Source of the DNA: Chitinophaga sp. XS-30
GTDB taxonomy: Bacteria > Bacteroidota > Bacteroidia > Chitinophagales > Chitinophagaceae
DNA: 64,000 bases
Assembly: GCF_008086345.1 (NCBI RefSeq)
Contig: NZ_CP043006.1
Span: forward strand, 5,941,001-6,005,000
Direction of reading: 5' to 3'
Shown: positions 36,069 through 45,014 of the stretch, piece by piece
Layout of the letters: each line of letters opens with the position of its first letter
Position numbering within the stretch: position 1 is the first letter of the stretch
The notes under the pieces: model-generated
Databases searched by the model: none
What the model was told of the DNA's origin: nothing
The model's input: the letters and a program-made list of their open reading frames with translations, nothing else
Translations under genes and position numbers: made by a program

Positions 36069-36692
36069 TCATCTGCTTTTCTTCCCGAAAGACCGGTAAA
36101 TGTCAAACAAAACGAATGGCACGCTCCAGGAAAGCCATATGACCGAAGGTGCGGTCTCCGCAAAGCTTCCAAGCCCCTGCACAAGCGGATGGTACATCAG
36201 AAAATTCTGTGCGATGAAGGCTACCGTAACGATGTAGCTCCTTTTTGTCCAATCTTCATGCAGGCGCATCTTCCGCATGCGCACAAAATACCAGGCCAGT
36301 CCCGCTGCCGTCACCCAAAGGCCGGCCAGCACATACAGGGAAAGCACATAGGCCCAGCCTTCAGACCAGGCTGTGGTGGACGTAAGATAGAGGGCGCAAC
36401 TGCCACCGATCAGGATTGCCATAATATACACCTTGCCCATGGCACGGTGCACGTGCAGATACCTGTTCCTGAATTTCGCCCATAACAGCAGAGGGCCGGT
36501 GAGCAGGGCTACAGCCCCGCCGGCAATGTGCCCGATGATCAGCCACTTCACGTCCAGGTATTTGCCCAGCGCTTCCGGTGTCAGCGTATAGAATTTTCTG
36601 TTCAGCCAGATGAAGTATGCGGAGGCAAGAAACAGGAGCGTTCCTGCCACCAGCTTTACTGTGGATGTAATGCGCGTGTTCATGTTTTTCAT
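36069..36692 (-). CDS. DUF2306 membrane protein
   Basis: 207 residues from the ATG at 36692, the first start that leaves room for the divergent promoter. About six membrane segments. The family signature is visible: WLIIGHIAGGAVALLTGP (near 55), then LHVHRAMGKVYIMAIL with conserved His-Arg, and HEDWTKRSY. No function is assigned to DUF2306. It is divergent from a HxlR regulator with 142 bases between starts, an arrangement that often means the regulator controls its neighbour. Confidence 0.8.
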   Translation of the reverse strand: MKNMNTRITSTVKLVAGTLLFLASAYFIWLNRKFYTLTPEALGKYLDVKWLIIGHIAGGAVALLTGPLLLWAKFRNRYLHVHRAMGKVYIMAILIGGSCALYLTSTTAWSEGWAYVLSLYVLAGLWVTAAGLAWYFVRMRKMRLHEDWTKRSYIVTVAFIAQNFLMYHPLVQGLGSFAETAPSVIWLSWSVPFVLFDIYRSFGKKSR

Positions 36693-36805
36693 GTTTCCTT
36701 CTTGTTGTCTACAAAGTTGGAACATTGCTTCCGCACCGGAAATAACCGAAAACCGATTCGGGTACGGAATAATTTTTCGGTATGGGCCGTTCCCGGGCCG
36801 TGCCG

Positions 36806-36813
36806 TATATTTG
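36806..36813 (+). promoter_or_regulatory. Candidate -7 element for the HxlR-type gene
   Basis: TATATTTG matches TAnnTTTG exactly, 21 bases before the ATG at 36835. No clear TTTG box at 19-21 bases upstream. It lies in the divergent region shared with the DUF2306 gene. Confidence 0.45.
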
Positions 36814-36834
36814 AATGGAATAAACACGCAGGTT

Positions 36835-37272
36835 ATGTACAAGAGAAAAACACCCGAAGATCTCGAATGCGGTATCACTGTGGCCATGAAAGTATTTGGC
36901 GCGAAGTGGAAACCCTGTATCATTGATGCCATCCACCGGGGAATACATCGTCCGAGCAGACTGCACAGGGAGATACCCTCGGCAACGCCCCGTGTGATAG
37001 ATATGCAGCTGCGGGAACTGGAGGAATCAGGTGTGCTGTTCAGGATCGCTCACCCGGGCGCTTTATTAAAAGTGGAATATTATCTGACCGAATTGGGCAA
37101 GTCTATTTTGCCCATTATCGAAAGCCTGGATCAGTGGGGGTATAAGAACAGGCATATTTTGCAGCAAAAGGAAAACGCCGGGACGGAGCATTTTAAAGAA
37201 AAATTCCCGCCGGGAGCGGATCATAAAAATCCAGATGCCCGGCAGGAATATATCATGACATGCAGGAAATAA
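36835..37272 (+). CDS. HxlR-family transcriptional regulator
   Basis: 145 residues from the ATG at 36835; upstream frame extension would run through the divergent promoter. A winged-helix protein of the HxlR/YodB family: ECGITVAMKVFGAKWKPCI near the start, PRVIDMQLRELEESGVL as recognition helix region, and YYLTELGKSILPII for the wing and dimer helix. Cys12 sits where YodB and HypR relatives carry a thiol that senses electrophiles or oxidants. It probably regulates itself and the divergent DUF2306 gene. Its stop is one base from the convergent htpG stop. Confidence 0.87.
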   Translation: MYKRKTPEDLECGITVAMKVFGAKWKPCIIDAIHRGIHRPSRLHREIPSATPRVIDMQLRELEESGVLFRIAHPGALLKVEYYLTELGKSILPIIESLDQWGYKNRHILQQKENAGTEHFKEKFPPGADHKNPDARQEYIMTCRK

Positions 37273-37273
37273 G

Positions 37274-39100
37274 CTATGCTTTTCCTAACAGTTCTACGCT
37301 GCGGTTCACAAAGGCGGTCAGGTCCGCCCCCGTCAGCAGGTTCTGGGAAAGCAGCGCCAGATCGGCCAGGTTGCGTACCAGCTTCTGTTGCTTATCTCCA
37401 TTCCCCTCCTGGAGGATGTTCAGATAGATCGGATGATTTGCATTTACGGTCATAGTGATCTCATCCGGCATATTGGCGTACCAGCTGGCCGCAGAGCCAC
37501 CCATCGCCGCCATATCCTTCATGCGGCGCATGAATTCGGAACGTGTTACGATCACCGGCTGCTCCTGCGCATTCAATCCTTTCAACTCCACTTTGATGTT
37601 GGGCTGCTGCAATTGCGCACCGAACAGCTCTTTCAGTTTACCTTCCTGCTCTTCGCTCAATACGCTCTGTGTTTGCGCTTCCGCATTGATGAGGTTATCT
37701 GCGATATCGGCATCCACGCGAGTGAATTGCACGTTCTCCCATTTTACCTCCATCTGGTTGATGAAAGCCGCGTCCACCATCGTATCCAGCTTCACGACCT
37801 TGTACCCTTTGGCCTGTGCGGCCTGTACATAGCTGTCCTGCTGCACGGGATTGGTGGCGTAGAGGATCACCAGTTTATTGTCTTTGTTGGTTTGCAGCGC
37901 TGCAGTGGCGGTGCGGTATTCTTCCAGGGTATAAAACGCATTGTCCGCCACGTCTGAGAAGATGTGGAATTTGTTGGCTTTGTCCAGGAACTTGTCGTCC
38001 GTCATCATTCCGTATTTCACGAACAGGCCGGTGTGCTCCCATTTTTCTTCGAATGCTTTGCGGTCGTTCCGGAACATTTCATCCAGTTTGTCCGCCACTT
38101 TTTTGGTGATGTGGGCGTTGATCTTTTTTACGTTCGGATCGCCCTGGAGGTAACTGCGGCTTACGTTCAACGGAATATCCGGCGAATCGATCACACCATG
38201 CAGGAGCATGAGGAATTCCGGTACGATATCTTTCACTTCGTCCGTTACATATACCTGGTTGCTGTACAGGTTGATCTTGTCTTTCTGAATCTCGTAGGAC
38301 TTGGTGATCTTCGGGAAGTAGAGGATGCCGGTGAGGTTGAACGGATAGTCCACATTCAGGTGTATCCAGAACAGCGGCGGCTCCGCGAAGGGGTACAGCT
38401 CCTTGTAAAAGTTCTGATAGTCTTCCGCGTTCAGGTCGCTGGGTTTCTTTACCCAGGCCGGTGTGGTATTGTTGATCTGCTTGTCTTCAAAACGGATGGG
38501 CACAGGCAGGAAGCGGCAGAATTTTTCGAGGATGGTGCGGATGCGGTGTTCGTCCAGGAATTCTTCGCTTTCTTCATTGATATGCAATACGATGTCCGTA
38601 CCGCGTGATGCTTTTTCAGTTTCCTCCAGCTGGTATTCAGGGCTGCCGTCGCATTCCCACCTTACGGCTTTTGCATCAGGGCGCCAGGAGCGGGTGAAGA
38701 TCTCCACCTGGCTGCTCACCATGAAAGAGGAGTAAAAACCAAGACCGAAATGCCCGATGATATTGGCGCCATCGCCCTGGCCCTTGTATTTCTTGACGAA
38801 TTCCTCGGCGCCGGAGAACGCTACCTGGTTGATGTATTTGTCCACTTCTTCGGCTGTCATGCCCACGCCCTGGTCTGAAATGGTGATGGTCTTTTTTTCT
38901 TTGTCCAGCGTGACGGTAACGTCGATGCTGCCCAGATCGCCCTTGAATTCTCCTACACTGGCCAGTGTTTTCAGCTTCTGCGTGGCGTCCACGGCATTGC
39001 TGACCAGTTCACGCAGGAAAATGTCGTGATCGGAGTACAGGAACTTCTTGATAATGGGGAAGATATTTTCTGTTTGTACACGAATGGCACCTTTCTGCAT
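37274..39100 (-). CDS. htpG: Molecular chaperone HtpG (Hsp90 family)
   Basis: 608 residues from the ATG at 39100 (MQKGAIRVQTENIFPIIKK), the normal start; the frame is open 120 bases further upstream but without family similarity. Cytosolic ATP-dependent chaperone. The GHKL ATP site is visible: ELVSNAVDA (about 31-39), DQGVGMT, and GHFGLGFYSSFMV near 120. The middle domain includes LYSNQVYVTDE and the segment SPDIPLNVSRSYLQ. Slightly shorter than E. coli HtpG (624). It converges with the HxlR-type gene. No CIRCE-like operator was found in the upstream gap. Confidence 0.95.
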   Translation of the reverse strand: MQKGAIRVQTENIFPIIKKFLYSDHDIFLRELVSNAVDATQKLKTLASVGEFKGDLGSIDVTVTLDKEKKTITISDQGVGMTAEEVDKYINQVAFSGAEEFVKKYKGQGDGANIIGHFGLGFYSSFMVSSQVEIFTRSWRPDAKAVRWECDGSPEYQLEETEKASRGTDIVLHINEESEEFLDEHRIRTILEKFCRFLPVPIRFEDKQINNTTPAWVKKPSDLNAEDYQNFYKELYPFAEPPLFWIHLNVDYPFNLTGILYFPKITKSYEIQKDKINLYSNQVYVTDEVKDIVPEFLMLLHGVIDSPDIPLNVSRSYLQGDPNVKKINAHITKKVADKLDEMFRNDRKAFEEKWEHTGLFVKYGMMTDDKFLDKANKFHIFSDVADNAFYTLEEYRTATAALQTNKDNKLVILYATNPVQQDSYVQAAQAKGYKVVKLDTMVDAAFINQMEVKWENVQFTRVDADIADNLINAEAQTQSVLSEEQEGKLKELFGAQLQQPNIKVELKGLNAQEQPVIVTRSEFMRRMKDMAAMGGSAASWYANMPDEITMTVNANHPIYLNILQEGNGDKQQKLVRNLADLALLSQNLLTGADLTAFVNRSVELLGKA

Positions 39101-39382
39101 AGTATTATCAGTTTTTAGAACGAGGATCACTTTCAAAGGGTATGCCATCGGAAAGGCTGCTGACAAGATGACGGATTCCGGTGGTTTATCGCGGCTTGTC
39201 ACAGGGCAACCATCAGACATTTAAAATATCTGTTATTCATTCCGGCGGCATATCTTTCTATAATAAATTAATACTCAATATTTTGCGGTAAATATAGGTT
39301 AATGTACCCGCTCCCCCTCCGGAATCTTTGAAAATTTGCTGAAATTCGCGCCAGTAAAGCGAAAGAATCAGAAAAATACCCC

Positions 39383-39390
39383 TATCTTTG
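39383..39390 (+). promoter_or_regulatory. Promoter -7 element of the rpsF operon
   Basis: TATCTTTG, an exact TAnnTTTG match followed by CA, 46 bases before the rpsF ATG. No TTTG box was found at 19-21 bases. The 335-base gap between htpG and rpsF is otherwise AT-rich and holds no gene I can support. Confidence 0.65.
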
Positions 39391-39435
39391 CACTCCAAAT
39401 TTTATTTTAAATTAAATCACAAACAAGGGAAAATT

Positions 39436-39789
39436 ATGTCAAACTACGAATTGATGGTGATCTTTACCCCTGTGCTTTCTGAGGAAGACTACAAAGCTGC
39501 CCAGAAAAAATTCGCTGATCTTGTGAAAGACAATGGCGGCGAAATAGTGCACGAAAATCCCTGGGGTCTAAAATCACTGGCGTACCCTATCCAGAAGAAA
39601 ACCACGGGCATGTACCTGGTTCTGGAATACAGTGCGCCATCCGACTTCAATGAGAAGCTGAAGATCCAGCTCAACCGCGATGAAAATGTATTGCGCTACA
39701 TGTTTACCAAACTTGACAAGCACGCCCTGGCGTACAACACCAAGAAGAGAGGTAACTATGAGGCTGAACCTAAACCTGTAGAAGCTTAA
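39436..39789 (+). CDS. rpsF: 30S ribosomal protein S6
   Basis: 117 residues from the ATG at 39436 (MSNYELMVIFTPVLSEEDYK); an in-frame ATG at 39388 lies on the promoter element and is rejected. S6 binds S18 on the platform of the small subunit. The body has the conserved ENPWGLKSLAYPIQKKTTGMY stretch and RDENVLRYMFTKLD near the end, with a short acidic tail. First gene of the rpsF-rpsR-rplI operon. Confidence 0.97.
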   Translation: MSNYELMVIFTPVLSEEDYKAAQKKFADLVKDNGGEIVHENPWGLKSLAYPIQKKTTGMYLVLEYSAPSDFNEKLKIQLNRDENVLRYMFTKLDKHALAYNTKKRGNYEAEPKPVEA

Positions 39790-39792
39790 GTT

Positions 39793-40059
39793 ATGGCAGT
39801 TAAACAAGAGATCAAGTACTTAACCGCGGTTAAGCAAGAGAAGCGCCAGAAAAAATACTGCCGCTTCAAGAAATTGGGTATCAAGTATATAGATTACAAG
39901 GATGCCGAGTTTCTGAAAAAATTCCTGAACGATCAGGGCAAGATGCTGCCTCGCCGTATCACCGGCAACTCGCTGAAATTCCAGCGCAAGGTAGCCGAGG
40001 CTATCAAAAAAGCCCGTCAAATGGCTTTATTGCCTTATGTTACTGACCTTTTAAAGTAA
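39793..40059 (+). CDS. rpsR: 30S ribosomal protein S18
   Basis: 88 residues, basic. The family core YIDYKDAEFLKKFLNDQGKM and the following LPRRITGNSLKFQRKV are unmistakable. S18 pairs with S6, whose gene ends 3 bases upstream, so the two partners are translated together. No ssb gene sits between them, unlike in many Firmicutes. The N-terminus keeps one Cys (KKYCRFK), so a zinc site as in some S18 forms is not complete. Confidence 0.97.
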   Translation: MAVKQEIKYLTAVKQEKRQKKYCRFKKLGIKYIDYKDAEFLKKFLNDQGKMLPRRITGNSLKFQRKVAEAIKKARQMALLPYVTDLLK

Positions 40060-40065
40060 GAAACG

Positions 40066-40512
40066 ATGCAAGTAATCTTAATACAAGACGTAGATAATCT
40101 GGGCCAGAAGAATGAACTGGTAAGCGTGAAGAACGGTTACGCCAGGAATTTCCTGATCCCTCAGAAGTTTGCCGTTGAAGCAAGCAATTCCAACCTGAAG
40201 CAGCTGGACGAGCGCCTGAAAGTTGCCAAGGTGAAGGAAGAGAAAATGTTGGCCGAGATCGCGAAAGTGGTGGAAGTCCTCAAAGCTGCTCCGTTAACGA
40301 TCGGTGCCAAAACCGGTACTTCCGGCAAGATCTTCGGTAGTGTTACCGGCGTACAGATCGCCCGTGCTATCAAAGAACAAAAAGGATATGAGATCGACCG
40401 TCGTCGCATCCATATTCTCGGAGATGTTAAAGAACTGGGTACTTACAAAGCCCGCCTCGATTTCGGCAAAGGCAATGAAACTGAGCTGGAATTTGAAGTA
40501 GTGGCCGAGTAA
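40066..40512 (+). CDS. rplI: 50S ribosomal protein L9
   Basis: 148 residues. The N-terminal domain begins MQVILIQDVDNLGQKNELVSV and contains the GYARNFLIPQKFA signature (26-38), which binds 23S rRNA near the L1 stalk. A long helix (about 42-80) leads to the C-terminal domain with GKIFGSVT. Normal length. Last gene of the operon, 6 bases after rpsR, followed 22 bases later by a strong terminator. Confidence 0.97.
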   Translation: MQVILIQDVDNLGQKNELVSVKNGYARNFLIPQKFAVEASNSNLKQLDERLKVAKVKEEKMLAEIAKVVEVLKAAPLTIGAKTGTSGKIFGSVTGVQIARAIKEQKGYEIDRRRIHILGDVKELGTYKARLDFGKGNETELEFEVVAE

Positions 40513-40534
40513 TCAGCCTGCTGATAATTTAATG

Positions 40535-40568
40535 AAAGAGGGTGTATCAAATCTGATACACCCTCTTT
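40535..40568. terminator. Terminator of the rpsF-rpsR-rplI operon
   Basis: Perfect 15-base-pair stem AAAGAGGGTGTATCA / TGATACACCCTCTTT with loop AATC and a following T-tract. It can also work for the convergent permease gene. Confidence 0.93.
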
Positions 40569-40675
40569 TTATTTGATATCCAATGGTTTATGGAATGCCC
40601 GGGATTCATTGAAATACTTTTTAGCGCTTTCTTCTGCCTGACAGTGACACAACTTTAGTCACCCCGCCGGCGTGT

Positions 40676-41950
40676 TTACTCATACCGCAATGCCACGATC
40701 GGGTCCAGCTTCGAAGCCTTCACCGCCGGGTAGATCCCGGATACCAGGCCTACAAAGGCGCAGGACAGGATACCCACCGTGATCCAGACCCAGGGGATCA
40801 CAAAACTGGAACCCAGCAGTAACGACATCAGGTTACCCACCATCATGCCCAGGAATGTCCCCAGGATACCGCCCAGCACACTGATAATGATCGCCTCGAA
40901 AACGAACTGCTGCCGGATAGTGGGAGCCGTAGCCCCCAATGCCTTGTTCACCCCTATCTCCCGCGTACGCTCCGCCACAGATACCAGCATGATATTCATG
41001 AGCCCTATTGCCGAACCAAAAAGCGTGATCAGCCCGATCAGCGCAGCAGCGGCGGTGATCGTACCCAGACTGTTGAACAGCATTTCCGCTACACTGTCGC
41101 TGCGGCTCATATAAAAATTATTCTCTTCATCGGTGGTCATCTTCCGGATAATGCGGAAAGTGCCCGTAGCTTCCCCGATGGCCGCATCGATAAGGGATAT
41201 GTCATCAACATTCACATTTACCTGGTAGGTGGCATTCGGCCGGTTGAATACCCTGCGGGTGTTGGTCACCGTTGTCACCACCACATTATCCGCACTGAAC
41301 AGATTACTGGCGCCTTTTGTCTTCAGGACCCCGATCACCCGGTACCGTACATTTCCTACCCGGACGTTGGCCCCCAGCGCGTCCTCTGGGCGGTCGGGAA
41401 ATATTTTCTTGACCACGTCGTTCCCCAGGATGGCTACATTCCGGGCAGATTCTATGTCTACCTGGTTAAAATTCCGCCCCATGGACAACTCGTAATTTGA
41501 TAATTGCAGATAATTCTCATCCCCGCCGACCACCTGTACCGTTGGATTGGTTTTCCTGTTCTCCCGGTACACCGTCATCCCTCCACCGGCACGGAATTGC
41601 ACGCCTACGGTAGCCGGGAAATCATACCTTTTCTTGAAGGCCATCGCCTCATCGAATGTGATCACGGCGTTGCGGTTGGAGGTGCGCACCCGTTTTTTGC
41701 GGTTGGAGCCACGGGTAGCATTGCCCTGACCGCCGATCCGGATATTCAGTTCCCGGTTGCGGATGGAGAATCCATTGGCGCCCATGCTGGCAAAGCTGTC
41801 GTATATCTTGCTTTTCATGGTGTCAATAGCCGTGAGAATACCCACCAGGGCCATAATGCCGAAGGCTATAATAGAAACGGTCAGCCCTGTGCGCAGGCGG
41901 TTGGCGCTGATGGAGCGCAGAGCGAGGGAAAAGGTATCTCTTAATTGCAT
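40676..41950 (-). CDS. FtsX/MacB-type ABC transporter permease
   Basis: 424 residues. Four membrane segments in the MacB layout: one N-terminal (about 22-42), a large periplasmic MacB_PCD domain (about 45-290), then three C-terminal segments ending in GIYPAVKASKLDPIVALRYE, the usual last block. VSVAERTREIGVNKALGAT is the FtsX-family cytoplasmic loop motif. Such proteins couple ATP hydrolysis to mechanical work at the outer face, for example in peptide or lipoprotein export. No ATPase gene lies beside it, so its partner is encoded elsewhere. Substrate unknown. Confidence 0.88.
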   Translation of the reverse strand: MQLRDTFSLALRSISANRLRTGLTVSIIAFGIMALVGILTAIDTMKSKIYDSFASMGANGFSIRNRELNIRIGGQGNATRGSNRKKRVRTSNRNAVITFDEAMAFKKRYDFPATVGVQFRAGGGMTVYRENRKTNPTVQVVGGDENYLQLSNYELSMGRNFNQVDIESARNVAILGNDVVKKIFPDRPEDALGANVRVGNVRYRVIGVLKTKGASNLFSADNVVVTTVTNTRRVFNRPNATYQVNVNVDDISLIDAAIGEATGTFRIIRKMTTDEENNFYMSRSDSVAEMLFNSLGTITAAAALIGLITLFGSAIGLMNIMLVSVAERTREIGVNKALGATAPTIRQQFVFEAIIISVLGGILGTFLGMMVGNLMSLLLGSSFVIPWVWITVGILSCAFVGLVSGIYPAVKASKLDPIVALRYE

Positions 41951-42092
41951 AACTACGGTTATCGTAAAGTTAATGTAATTCCGCTTTCAAAAGCACGGGG
42001 CGGGGCCAAAAGTGATCAGCGGGGTATTCGCTCCGCAAGCTGCGGGAAAACCCACATAAACCGGTCCGGTTGCAGGAACTGCACCAAAAAAA

Positions 42093-42116
42093 GCCGCCCG
42101 GGTACTTCCGGGCGGC
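42093..42116 (-). terminator. Terminator at the end of the nuo operon
   Basis: Nine-base-pair GC stem GCCGCCCGG / CCGGGCGGC with 6-base loop, followed on the minus strand by a seven-base T-tract. It starts 24 bases after the genuine end of nuoN (42141). Confidence 0.92.
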
Positions 42117-42140
42117 CTCATATATCAAAATACCTGAAAA

Positions 42141-43515
42141 TCAAAGGAACTGCAACAGCAGGTTCGGGAACACGCCCAGCAGGATGATCACTGCGGCACC
42201 GATCACCAGTACACTGCGGAAACCGCCGGTAATGGGCAGCGTCTCCGCATCCCCTGCCTTGAAATACATGGCAATGATCACCCGGAAATAATAATAAGCG
42301 CTGATCGCCGCGCATAAAACCGCCAGGATCACCAGCCACAACAGCTCTCCCTGCTGCACAGCGGCAGTCAGCACAAAATATTTGGCAAAGAACCCGGCCG
42401 TCAGCGGAATACCGGCAAGCGACAGGAGGAAGACCGTATTCACCAGCGCCAGCAGCGGCTGCCGGCGGGCAAGACCCATTGTAGCCATCAAAAGTATAAT
42501 CCTTCATCTTCAGCAGAATGGCGAAGATGCCGATCGTTGCTACGCTGTAGGCAACCGAATATAAAATGATGCCCTGAACAGCGGTCTCATTGGCGGAAAC
42601 GATGGCGAACAGCATAAATCCGGCCTGGGCGATACTGGAATAAGCCAGCATCCGCTTCACGCTTTGCTGGAAAACGGCGGTGAAATTACCGATCAGCAAA
42701 GTGGCCGCTGTAATAATGGCGATGATAAGCTGCCAGTGATGCTCCAGTCCCCCGCCGGTAAAAGCGGTATGGAACAGCCGGAGAAAGGCGATGAACCCGG
42801 CGGCTTTCACCACGGTGGCCATAAATGCGGTGAAAACAGTGGGTGAGCCGTCATATACATCCGGCGTCCAGAAGTGGAAGGGAACGGCGGATACTTTGAA
42901 GGCAAGCGCAAAACCCAGCAGGATAATGCCGCAAAGCGCCAACGGAGAAAGATCTCCCGTGCCAAGCCCCATTTCACGGATATTGAAAGTACCGGTAGCG
43001 CCATAGATCAGGGCAATGCCCATCAGCAGGATACCGGTGGTAAAGGCACCCATCAGGAAATATTTCAATGAGGCTTCATTGCTCTTCAGGTTCCTTTTAT
43101 CTGCGCCCGCCAGGATATACTGCGGAATGGAAATGATCTCGATGGAAAGGAACAGCATCAGCAGATTGCTGAAAGAGGCGGTAAGCGTGATCCCCGCGAG
43201 GATAAAGAACACCAGCGCAAAATAATCCGCCACATCCTCCCCCACTTTCTCAAATGCGCTGCCGCATAATACAAAGTACAGGAATGTGGAACCGATGGCT
43301 ACTGCATTGAACAGCACGGAGAAGCGGCTTACTTCGATCATGCCGTGCAGGATCACGCTGCTTCCGCCGGCCAGTTGCCCGTCATACCAGTTGGCCATGA
43401 AAGCGATGAGCGTGCCGGCAATAGCAACATATTTGATGTACTGCTTATTCTTCACAAACAGTCCCGTGAACATCATTACAATCCCAAATACAGCAGTAGA
43501 AATTAATGCATTCAT
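42141..43515 (-). pseudogene. nuoN: NADH-quinone oxidoreductase subunit N, frameshifted
   Basis: The first 346 codons encode a normal NuoN: proton-pumping antiporter-like membrane subunit with LSIEIISIPQYILAG, KVSAVPFHFWTPDVYDG and MLAYSSIAQAGFM. Within the CCC at 42475-42477 there is one base too many. The original frame then gives a Cys/Arg-rich non-family tail ending at 42118, while the next frame continues as expected (GLARRQPLLALVNTVFLLSL to NLLLQFL, stop at 42141). Removing one base yields 457 residues, a usual NuoN length. It is either a sequencing or assembly error or a real disabling mutation. The other 13 subunits look intact. Confidence 0.88.
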
Positions 43516-43544
43516 ATCTTAGCGTTACAGAATCTCTATTTAAA

Positions 43545-44990
43545 TTATTTCACCCATGCAGCGGCATTCACTATCGCTGTTGTACTGTTCACCAGTTCCA
43601 GCAGCGGCTTCGGATACACGCCCAGTACAAAAATGATCACGATCACCAGGCCTGTTGCCAGCAACTCCCCTGTTTTCAGATCGGCCGTACCGGAAGTCAG
43701 CGTATTGGCTTCCCCGAAGATCACCTTTTGCAGCATCTTCAGCATATACACCGCGGCCAGGATGATGGCAAGACCGGCAATGGCGGCAAACCAGCCGTTA
43801 TACTGGAACAGACCGCTGAACATCAGGAACTCGCCGATGAACCCGTTGGTCAGCGGCAAGGCGATGTTAGCGAGACTGATGATCACCAGCACGATAGCCA
43901 GCTTCGGCGCATGGGTGGCAATACCGCCCATTTCCTGCATATTTCTGGTATTGAGCCTGTTTTGTATCACTTCCACGATCATCCACAGGCCAATGATATT
44001 GATACCATGATTGAACATCTGCACCTGTACGCCCTGCATGCTTTGCTCGTTGTTCACAAAGATGGCGGCGCTCATCAGGCCGATGTGCGCAATGGAAGAA
44101 TAGGCGATCAGCCGTTTGATATCTGTTTGCATGATAGCGATGCAGGAGGCGTAAATGATACCGATCACACTCAGGATGATGGCGGCTTCCTGCCACATGT
44201 ACACACCCTGCGGCAATACGGGCAGCAGCCAGCGTACAACGCCGAACAAACCCATCTTTACCATGATGCCGCTCAGCACCATCGTTACCGGGGTAGGTGA
44301 TTGCTCATACGTATCCGGCTGCCAGGTGTGGAAGGGGAATACGGGCATTTTGATGGCAAAGGCCACAAAGAACAGCCAGAAGAGCCAGGATTGCTCCGCT
44401 GCCCCGGGCTGCAGCGCCGTAAAGGCCGTCCAGCTGAATGAATGGTCCGGCGTCTGCGTGTAGATATAGATGATACCGGTGAGCATCAGCAATGAACCGG
44501 CGAAAGTATATACAAAGAACTTGAAGGTAACCGGGATGGCTCTTTCTCCGCCCCACATGGAGCAGAGGAAATATACCGGTATCAGCGCCAGTTCCCAGAA
44601 TACATAGAACAGGAGGGCGTCATATGCGGTAAAAACGCCGATCAGCCCGGCCTGGGATAACAGCAGCAGGCCGTAAAAGGCACCGGGCCGGTCGTAATCC
44701 CGGTTGTACACGGTGATAAAGATCAGCGGAAAAGAAACGGCGGTGAGCAGGCATAACATGGCGCCCATTCCATCCAGTCCTATATTAAATTGACTGCCGA
44801 GCTGGGGTATCCATGCCGCGGTGAACTGCAGCGTTTCCGGTGCGGTCCCCACCTGCTGCCAGGCAATAACCGCAATCACCAGCGTGGCTAATGATGACAA
44901 CAGGCTCAGCGCTTTCGCTCCGGCGCCTTTCAGCCCGAAGGTGATCAGGCCTGTTATCAAAGGAATCAATATGAGTAATACTGTCAACAT
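43545..44990 (-). CDS. nuoM: NADH-quinone oxidoreductase subunit M
   Basis: 481 residues, about 14 membrane segments. Antiporter-like proton-pumping subunit of complex I. Family blocks seen: YVFWELALIPVYFLCSMWGG with the key glutamate, PVFPFHTWQPDTYEQSP, and KRLIAYSSIAHIGLMSA with the conserved lysine. It lies 24 bases after nuoL and 29 before nuoN. Confidence 0.96.
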   Translation of the reverse strand: MLTVLLILIPLITGLITFGLKGAGAKALSLLSSLATLVIAVIAWQQVGTAPETLQFTAAWIPQLGSQFNIGLDGMGAMLCLLTAVSFPLIFITVYNRDYDRPGAFYGLLLLSQAGLIGVFTAYDALLFYVFWELALIPVYFLCSMWGGERAIPVTFKFFVYTFAGSLLMLTGIIYIYTQTPDHSFSWTAFTALQPGAAEQSWLFWLFFVAFAIKMPVFPFHTWQPDTYEQSPTPVTMVLSGIMVKMGLFGVVRWLLPVLPQGVYMWQEAAIILSVIGIIYASCIAIMQTDIKRLIAYSSIAHIGLMSAAIFVNNEQSMQGVQVQMFNHGINIIGLWMIVEVIQNRLNTRNMQEMGGIATHAPKLAIVLVIISLANIALPLTNGFIGEFLMFSGLFQYNGWFAAIAGLAIILAAVYMLKMLQKVIFGEANTLTSGTADLKTGELLATGLVIVIIFVLGVYPKPLLELVNSTTAIVNAAAWVK

Positions 44991-45014
44991 ATCTTTATCT
45001 TAATCCGCTATCGA

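Noticed and set aside
39388..39435. Extended start of rpsF at 39388
   Set aside because: The extra 16 codons lie on the promoter element and transcribed leader and are not part of the S6 family.
42118..42477. Reading the long out-of-frame tail of nuoN as a genuine alternative C-terminus
   Set aside because: The tail is rich in Cys, Arg and Gly and unlike any membrane segment, while the neighbouring frame encodes the expected NuoN helices.
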